Shown piece by piece: positions 57,670 through 64,000 of a stretch of 64,000 bases of DNA. Where the stretch lies: assembly GCA_902611145.1 (NCBI GenBank), contig CACLYO010000002.1:62001-126000 (forward strand). The letters run 5' to 3'. Source of the DNA: an uncultured Pelagibacteraceae bacterium. GTDB taxonomy: Bacteria > Pseudomonadota > Alphaproteobacteria > Pelagibacterales > Pelagibacteraceae. The notes beneath the pieces are model-generated. The model made no database searches and was not told the origin of the DNA. It worked only from the letters and a program-made list of their open reading frames with translations. Within the stretch, counting starts at the first letter, position 1; the number at the start of each line of letters is the position of its first letter. A program made the translations under genes and the position numbers.

Positions 57670-58713
57670 ATGTCAGATAAAAAAAATCTAGGACATAATC
57701 GCAAAAAAGATTTTCTAAAAAAACCTGTCGAACATATTGATATCACTTCGTTTGATTCAAGAAATATTATTTCATCAATGGAAAAAATGTCATTTGTTGC
57801 TAGAGAAACAGCAAATGCGGCAAATATATTTAATGAAATGATAAAAGACAAAGATTGTACGGTTTTTTTAACTTTAGCAGGTTCCACATCTGCAGCAGGA
57901 TGCATGGACGTATATAGAGATATGGTCAAATATAACATGGTTGATGCAATAGTTGCTACTGGAGCATCAATTATTGATATGGATTTCTTTGAGGCACTTG
58001 GCTTTAAACACTATCAAGGTTCTCAATTTCAAGATGATACTGAATTAAGAAAGAATTATATTGATAGAATTTATGACACTTATATTGATGAAGATGAATT
58101 ACAAATGTGTGATAAAACCATATGTGATATTGCAGATAATTTAGAGCCCAAAAGTTACACGTCAAGAGAATTTATTAAAGAAATTGGGAAATATTTAAAA
58201 TTAAATTCTAAAAAAAAAGGTTCGTTAATTGAGACTGCCTATGAAAATAATGTCCCTATCTTCTGTCCTGCTTTTACTGACTCAAGCGCTGGATTTGGCT
58301 TGGTTATACATCAAGAAAAAAATCCAAAAAAACATATTACGATAGACTCAATTAGAGAGTTTCGTGAACTAACTGAAATTAAAATTAAATCAAATGGTTC
58401 TGGTCTTCTAATGATTGGAGGAGGTGTTCCAAAAAACTTTATTCAAGATACTGTAATTTGTGCTGAACTTTTAGGAAAAGATGTAGAAATGCACAAATAT
58501 GCTATTCAGATAACAGTTGCAGATTCAAGAGATGGTGCCTGTAGTAGTTCAACTTTAAAAGAGGCAAGCTCATGGGGTAAAGTTGATGTAACTAAGGAAC
58601 AAATGGTTTTTGCAGAAGCAACAAGTGTATTACCTTTAATAGCTAGTGACGCGTATCATAGAGGTGAGTGGAAAAAAAGAAGTAGAAAAAATTTTTCAAA
58701 AATATTTGGATAA
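57670..58713 (+). CDS. Deoxyhypusine synthase family protein (probable homospermidine-synthase-like)
   Basis: TLAGSTSAAGCMDVYRDMV, VATGASIIDMDF, PIFCPAFTDSSAGFGL, SSWGKVDV with the catalytic-lysine context of DHS. Confidence 0.85.
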   Translation: MSDKKNLGHNRKKDFLKKPVEHIDITSFDSRNIISSMEKMSFVARETANAANIFNEMIKDKDCTVFLTLAGSTSAAGCMDVYRDMVKYNMVDAIVATGASIIDMDFFEALGFKHYQGSQFQDDTELRKNYIDRIYDTYIDEDELQMCDKTICDIADNLEPKSYTSREFIKEIGKYLKLNSKKKGSLIETAYENNVPIFCPAFTDSSAGFGLVIHQEKNPKKHITIDSIREFRELTEIKIKSNGSGLLMIGGGVPKNFIQDTVICAELLGKDVEMHKYAIQITVADSRDGACSSSTLKEASSWGKVDVTKEQMVFAEATSVLPLIASDAYHRGEWKKRSRKNFSKIFG

Positions 58714-58716
58714 AAA

Positions 58717-59601
58717 TTGAATTACTTATCAAATAAATCAGGATTTTTAGGGATTGATAATAAGTTCAGCTTTAAAGAAAAGGCTGTTGTAATCCCATTT
58801 GGCCTAGAAAAAACAGTTAGTTATGGTGGTGGTACTAAAAATGGACCCAAAGAAATTATTAAAGCATCTCACCAAGTAGAATTATACGATGAAGAATTAA
58901 ATTGTGAACCATATAAAAAAATTGGAATCAAAACCTTAAAACCATTCAAAATTGATAAAAATATAAAATTAGCACTTAAAAAAATTTCAGATATTAATTC
59001 AAAAATCTTAGATAAAAAATTATTTCCTATAACTTTTGGAGGAGAGCACTCAATAACCCCAGGATGCATTGTTCCATTTGCTAAGAAATTTAAAAAAATT
59101 TGTTTATTGCACTTTGATGCACATGCAGATTTAAGAGAAAGTTATAATGGTGAAAAATTTTCACATGCATCTGCAATTAAAAGATGCTTGGATCATAAAA
59201 ATGTTTCTGTAATATCCTTCGGCATTAGAAATATTTCTAGTAGTGAAATTCCATTTTTAAAAAAAAATTCTAAAAGAATTAATATTTTTTGGGCAAAAGA
59301 TAAGGCTAAATGGAATTTAATAAAATTCAAAAAATTAATTAAAAATAAAACTGTATATTTAACTTTTGATGTAGATGGTTTCGATTCAAGCGTAATGCCA
59401 GCAACTGGTACTCCAGAACCAGGTGGGTTATTATGGGATGAAACCCTAGATATAATTAAAATAGCAGCTAAAAACTCAAATATAGTTGGAGCTGATATTA
59501 ATGAACTTGCTCCTATAAAGGGTTTTAATTCTTACAATTTTTTAGTAGCTAAATTAGCTTACAAAATATTAACTTATAAATTTTTGTTTAAGCAGCTTTA
59601 A
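58717..59601 (+). CDS. speB: Agmatinase/ureohydrolase family protein (TTG start)
   Basis: FGGEHSITPG, HFDAHADLRESY, TFDVDGFDSSVMPATGTPEPGGL metal-binding motifs. Confidence 0.88.
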   Translation: MNYLSNKSGFLGIDNKFSFKEKAVVIPFGLEKTVSYGGGTKNGPKEIIKASHQVELYDEELNCEPYKKIGIKTLKPFKIDKNIKLALKKISDINSKILDKKLFPITFGGEHSITPGCIVPFAKKFKKICLLHFDAHADLRESYNGEKFSHASAIKRCLDHKNVSVISFGIRNISSSEIPFLKKNSKRINIFWAKDKAKWNLIKFKKLIKNKTVYLTFDVDGFDSSVMPATGTPEPGGLLWDETLDIIKIAAKNSNIVGADINELAPIKGFNSYNFLVAKLAYKILTYKFLFKQL

Positions 59602-60136
59602 AAGTTCCTAATAATAATCTAAAAGGTATTAACATAAATAAGGCTACTAAAATTTTAACACTTAAATCCCCTAGGGACAATGAAATCCACGGCACTCCTG
59701 TTCCATAAAAAGAAATCGAAAAAAATATAAATGTATCAAAAGTCGAACCAACAAAAGATGATATTAATGGAGCAACATACCATTTTTTTTGTCTTAATTT
59801 ATCAAATATTTGTACATCTAATAGTTGGGCAACAATAAATGCTGTGCCTGATCCAATAGCAATTCTTATTGAAATTAAATCTGAAAAATTTGTTGAAAAA
59901 AAAAATGTAAATAAAATTCCTATCGCAAAACCAAAATATACTATTTTTTTAGCTGCAACTTTACCATAAGATCTATTTGCCAAATCAGTTATTAGAAATG
60001 CTATAGGATAACTAAAGGCGCCATAAGTTAATATTTCTTCAAAACCATAATATTTAATTGGAAATTGAACTAGATAATTTGAAACTAAAACAATTACTCC
60101 CATTAAAAATGAGAGCAAAAGAAATAAACGATTCAT
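59588..60136 (-). CDS. VUT family queuosine-precursor transporter (YhhQ-like)
   Basis: GAFSYPIAFLITDLANRSYGK, RIAIGSGTAFIVAQLLDVQIFDKLR. Confidence 0.87.
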   Translation of the reverse strand: MNRLFLLLSFLMGVIVLVSNYLVQFPIKYYGFEEILTYGAFSYPIAFLITDLANRSYGKVAAKKIVYFGFAIGILFTFFFSTNFSDLISIRIAIGSGTAFIVAQLLDVQIFDKLRQKKWYVAPLISSFVGSTFDTFIFFSISFYGTGVPWISLSLGDLSVKILVALFMLIPFRLLLGTFKAA

Positions 60137-60417
60137 TATGCAGATTTACTAAGTAATACCTTTTTAATTTTTTTTAGTCTTATAGATAAGTTTTTTGCTT
60201 TTGATGATTTAATAAACTGATCAAAACTTCCCTTCTTATCTACAGATCTTACTCCTGCGTTTGATACAGTTAATTTTAAATTTTTTTTCAAAATATCACT
60301 TTTAAATTTTACTTTTTTAAGATTTGGTAGAAATCTTCTTTTGGTTTTGTTGTTAGCATGACTAACTTTATGACCTTTAAGAGGTATTTTTCCAGTTAAT
60401 TCACATTTTTTTGACAT
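60136..60417 (-). CDS. rpmB: 50S ribosomal protein L28
   Basis: MSKKCELTGKIPLKGHKVSHANNKTKRRFLPNLKKVKF. Confidence 0.97.
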   Translation of the reverse strand: MSKKCELTGKIPLKGHKVSHANNKTKRRFLPNLKKVKFKSDILKKNLKLTVSNAGVRSVDKKGSFDQFIKSSKAKNLSIRLKKIKKVLLSKSA

Positions 60418-60460
60418 AAAAAATATGATTGTATAAGCGCTCTAAAGTTACCAGTCAAGA

Positions 60461-61501
60461 TCATTTTTTAATACCCACAAGTTCTGAAATGTTCTTAACA
60501 CTATGATTTTTCGTAATTTCAATTAGTTCTTTACTAATTTTATATGCAATATTTGGACCTTGATAAACCATCCCAGTATATAATTGAACTAGGCTAGCGC
60601 CATTAATTATTTTCTCATATGCACTTTTTCCTGAGTCAACTCCACCAACTCCAATTATTTTTATTTTACTTCCCAAAATTTTATAAAATTTATTAATTAA
60701 AAAGTTAGATTTAACTTCTAAAGGCTTACCTGATAAACCACCTTTCTCTAATTTATTTATATTTTTTAAATTTTCTCTATTACTATCTGTAGAATTTGAA
60801 ATTATTACAGATGAAATATTATATTTTAAAAGTAATTCAGAAATTTTTTCTACATCATTATCATCAATATCAGGAGAAATTTTAACAATGATAGGTATAT
60901 TTGATTTTAAAATTTTTTTCTGATTTTCAATTTCACTTAAAAGTTCACTAAGTTCATTTGAATTATGAAAACTCCTTAAATTTTCTGTATTAGGAGATGA
61001 AATATTTACTGTTAAGTAATCAGCTAAATTATAAAATTTTCGCAAATTAATTAAATAATCTTCAACTCTATTTTTTGTAGCTTTATTAGGTCCAATATTA
61101 ATTCCCAATACTCCATTGGGTGGAGTAGATCTTATTCTAGAACTAACTACATCTGCCCCTGAGCTATTAAAGCCCAATCTATTTATTAAGGCTTCATCCT
61201 CTTCTAAACGGAAAACTCTTGGTTTTGGATTCCCGTACTGTTTTAAAGGTGTAATAGTCCCTACCTCAACAAAACCAAAACCAAGTTTGTACAAAGAATT
61301 ATAAACTTCTGCATCTTTATCAAAACCCGCAGCAAGACCTATTGGGTTAGAAATTTTTTTTCCAAATATTTCTGTTTCTATCAAGCTATTTGCTGGAATT
61401 TTATTATTTGGAATATAATTATATTTTAAAGCTTTAATAGCCAAGTTATGAGCTAATTCAGGGTCGAGCTTAAATATTATCGATCTTAACTTATTAAACA
61501 T
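60461..61501 (-). CDS. pyrD: Dihydroorotate dehydrogenase (quinone), class 2
   Basis: NPIGLAAGFDKDAEVYNSL, NRLGFNSSGADVV, VNISSPNTENLR, GLSGKPLEVKS. Confidence 0.96.
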   Translation of the reverse strand: MFNKLRSIIFKLDPELAHNLAIKALKYNYIPNNKIPANSLIETEIFGKKISNPIGLAAGFDKDAEVYNSLYKLGFGFVEVGTITPLKQYGNPKPRVFRLEEDEALINRLGFNSSGADVVSSRIRSTPPNGVLGINIGPNKATKNRVEDYLINLRKFYNLADYLTVNISSPNTENLRSFHNSNELSELLSEIENQKKILKSNIPIIVKISPDIDDNDVEKISELLLKYNISSVIISNSTDSNRENLKNINKLEKGGLSGKPLEVKSNFLINKFYKILGSKIKIIGVGGVDSGKSAYEKIINGASLVQLYTGMVYQGPNIAYKISKELIEITKNHSVKNISELVGIKK

Positions 61502-63063
61502 TACTTGATTTTATTTTTAATCAATTCTTTTGTTTCACTTGTTCCAAAGAAACTTATAAAAAAACCCATCCTTGGGCCATTTTCATCTCCAAAAACTACT
61601 TCATAAATTAGTTTAAACCAGTCTCTTAAATTTTCTTTATAACCATTATCTTTACCAACTGCATATATTTTTGTTTGAATGTCTTCAGGTTTCATTTTAT
61701 CAGTACACTCATCAAGAGTTTTAACTAATGCTTGAAGCGCTAATTTTTCCCCTTTATTTGGTTTTTTATATTTTTTGTTTGGTTTAATAACATCAATATA
61801 ATACTTAATTGCATAACTTATTAAACTATCAAATATAGGTTGATCTTTTTCAGAAATATCTGCTTTATATTTTTTTACAAATTTCCATAAAAGATCTTTA
61901 CTATCTGAATTGCTAGCTTCTACTAAATTAAGTAACATTGAAAAACTCATTATATTATTTTCTTTTGGAATCTTTCCATTATGTACATGCCAAACAGGGT
62001 TCATTAGTATTTGTAAATCATCTTGTGTTTTAGCTTTTTCTATAAAATCTAAATACTCATCAACTGCTTTTGGTACAATTTCTTTATAAAGTTTTTTAGC
62101 TCTCTTTGGATTTTGATACATAAATAAAGATAAACTTTCTGGAGAAGCATATTTAAGCCACTGATCAATAGTAATACCATTACCTTTTGATTTAGATATT
62201 TTTTCTCCTTTTTCATCTAAAAAAAGTTCGTAAGAAAATCCTGATGGATTAGCTTTACCAAGTAACTTTATAATTTTTGTTGATAAAATTGCACTTTCAA
62301 TTAAATCTTTACCATACATCTCAAAATCAACATCAATAGCATACCACCTCATAGCCCAATCAACTTTCCATTGAAGTTTACAATTTCCATCTAAAATACT
62401 TTTTTCAAGTTTTTTTCCATTATTATCAAAAATTATTTTTGAATTTTTCTCATCAATTTCAAGTACTGGTATTTCTAATACTTTACCACTTTCTGGGCAA
62501 ATCGGTAAAAAAGGTGAATATGTTTTTTGTCTTTCTTTTCCTATAGTTGGAATAATTATATTCATTATATTTTTATAATTTTTTAGAATTAATTTTAAAG
62601 TCTCATTAAAATAACCAGATTTATAAAGTTGAGTAGAACTTTTAAATGAATATATAAAGTTAAATTCATCTAAAAATTTTTTTAGCATCTCATTATTATG
62701 TTCGCCAAAACTACTATATTTATCAAATGGATCTGGTACTGATGTTAAAGGTTTATGAAGATTTTCTTCTAGTTTTTTAGAATTTGGAATATTATCAGGA
62801 ATTTTTCTTAGTCCATCCATATCATCAGAAAAAGTAATTATTTCTTTTGGAATATCTGTCATTTTGTTTAGTGCATTAACAATCATTGAAGTCCTCGCTA
62901 CTTCACCAAAAGTTCCAATATGAGGTAGCCCACTTGGACCATATCCTGTTTGCAGAACAATTTTTCCCTTCTTTTCTATAAAAGATTTTCTATCTCTTAG
63001 AAGCTTTTTTGCTTCTACAAAAGGCCAAGCATTAGTTTTATCCAAAATTACTTTATCAATCAC
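61501..63063 (-). CDS. lysK: Lysyl-tRNA synthetase, class I
   Basis: TGYGPSGLPHIGTFGEVART (HIGH-like), KISKSKGNGIT (KMSKS-like). Confidence 0.95.
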   Translation of the reverse strand: MIDKVILDKTNAWPFVEAKKLLRDRKSFIEKKGKIVLQTGYGPSGLPHIGTFGEVARTSMIVNALNKMTDIPKEIITFSDDMDGLRKIPDNIPNSKKLEENLHKPLTSVPDPFDKYSSFGEHNNEMLKKFLDEFNFIYSFKSSTQLYKSGYFNETLKLILKNYKNIMNIIIPTIGKERQKTYSPFLPICPESGKVLEIPVLEIDEKNSKIIFDNNGKKLEKSILDGNCKLQWKVDWAMRWYAIDVDFEMYGKDLIESAILSTKIIKLLGKANPSGFSYELFLDEKGEKISKSKGNGITIDQWLKYASPESLSLFMYQNPKRAKKLYKEIVPKAVDEYLDFIEKAKTQDDLQILMNPVWHVHNGKIPKENNIMSFSMLLNLVEASNSDSKDLLWKFVKKYKADISEKDQPIFDSLISYAIKYYIDVIKPNKKYKKPNKGEKLALQALVKTLDECTDKMKPEDIQTKIYAVGKDNGYKENLRDWFKLIYEVVFGDENGPRMGFFISFFGTSETKELIKNKIK

Positions 63064-63151
63064 AAACTTTTTAAAAAATTCATATATTTGGTTGTTTTAT
63101 CAATTCTTATAGTGTTGAAATTTATTTACCATAAAATAATGTTCAAACAAA

Positions 63152-64000
63152 ATGCCCAATTATAAAACAGTTTTTTTCACACTGGGAATGTTGCAAATAA
63201 TACTTGGAATATTCATGATAATTCCAATTATTATTCAATACGTTTATGGTGAATTTGATTCTTCTTTTATTATTGCTTCAATAATAACGCTTATTTTTGG
63301 AATTTTATTTGTAATATCAAATTTAGATTATGATAAAAAAATAAATCTTCATCAAGCATTTTTACTTACATCTTTATCTTGGATTACTATTGCAATTTTT
63401 GGAGCTCTCCCAATTTTTTTCTCTAAACTAAATTTATCTTTTACCGATGCATTTTTTGAAAGCATATCGGGTATAACGACAACTGGATCAACTATTATTA
63501 TAAATTTAGAAAATGCACCTAAGAGCATTTTACTTTGGAGAGCATTACTTCAGTGGTTAGGAGGAATTGGAATTATTGTAATGGCCATAACTTTAATGCC
63601 AATTATGAACGTGGGTGGTATGTTATTGTTTAAAGTTTTAAACACAGACTCCACGAATGAAATATTACCCTCATCAAAAGAAATTTCTATAAAATTGATT
63701 ATTATATATGTAATTTTGACTTTGATTTGTGGCTTTTCATATAAAATTTTTGGAATGAATATTTTTGATAGTCTAACTCATTCTATGACAACTATTGCTA
63801 CTGGTGGTTTTTCTAATTACAACGAATCAATAGGATATTTTGACAATTTTAAAATAGAGTCAGTCGCTATTTTCTTCATAATATTAGGAAGTATACCTTT
63901 CATAGCTTATATAAAATTTATGAGTGGTAATAAAAAAATATTTCTATCAGATTCTCAAATTAAAACTTTTATAAAGTTAATAATATTATCAATAGTAATT
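63152..64000 (+). CDS. trkH: TrkH-family potassium uptake protein, truncated by window end
   Basis: Translated from ATG 63152: MPNYKTVFFTLGMLQIILGIFMIIP...; FFESISGITTTGSTII and SMTTIATGGFSNY selectivity-filter-like segments. Confidence 0.88.
   Translation, partial: MPNYKTVFFTLGMLQIILGIFMIIPIIIQYVYGEFDSSFIIASIITLIFGILFVISNLDYDKKINLHQAFLLTSLSWITIAIFGALPIFFSKLNLSFTDAFFESISGITTTGSTIIINLENAPKSILLWRALLQWLGGIGIIVMAITLMPIMNVGGMLLFKVLNTDSTNEILPSSKEISIKLIIIYVILTLICGFSYKIFGMNIFDSLTHSMTTIATGGFSNYNESIGYFDNFKIESVAIFFIILGSIPFIAYIKFMSGNKKIFLSDSQIKTFIKLIILSIVI

Overview
AT-rich, gene-dense chromosomal window that looks like a streamlined marine alphaproteobacterium (SAR11/Pelagibacter-like). This assignment is inferred from codon bias, very short intergenic gaps and gene content. 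I found no mobile element, CRISPR array, rRNA or tRNA that I can support. Main blocks: (i) lipid A/LPS genes (ubiA end, msbA, waaA, lpxK, lpxL), purD, rsmD; (ii) the minus-strand run HAD-ribF-ileS-lspA-lipoprotein-pgi; (iii) groESL with a candidate heat-shock promoter and a clear terminator; (iv) an apparently complete purine-catabolism island (about 25.1-35.8 kb) running from an NCS2 permease, guanine deaminase and xanthine dehydrogenase through a split urate hydroxylase, HIU hydrolase and OHCU decarboxylase to allantoinase, allantoicase and ureidoglycolate lyase; (v) RND efflux, msrA and sseA; (vi) tsaE-amgK-murU-like genes, ahcY, a ChvG/ChvI-like two-component pair and polA; (vii) a polyamine operon (ornithine decarboxylase, deoxyhypusine-synthase-like, agmatinase-like) preceded by an attenuator-like terminator hairpin; (viii) rpmB, pyrD, class I lysyl-tRNA synthetase and a truncated trkH. 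The observations I would most like rechecked are the purine island with its separated PuuD membrane and cytochrome parts, the ODC leader hairpin with its DHS-like/SpeB-like neighbours, and palindromic candidate operators at the purine promoters.
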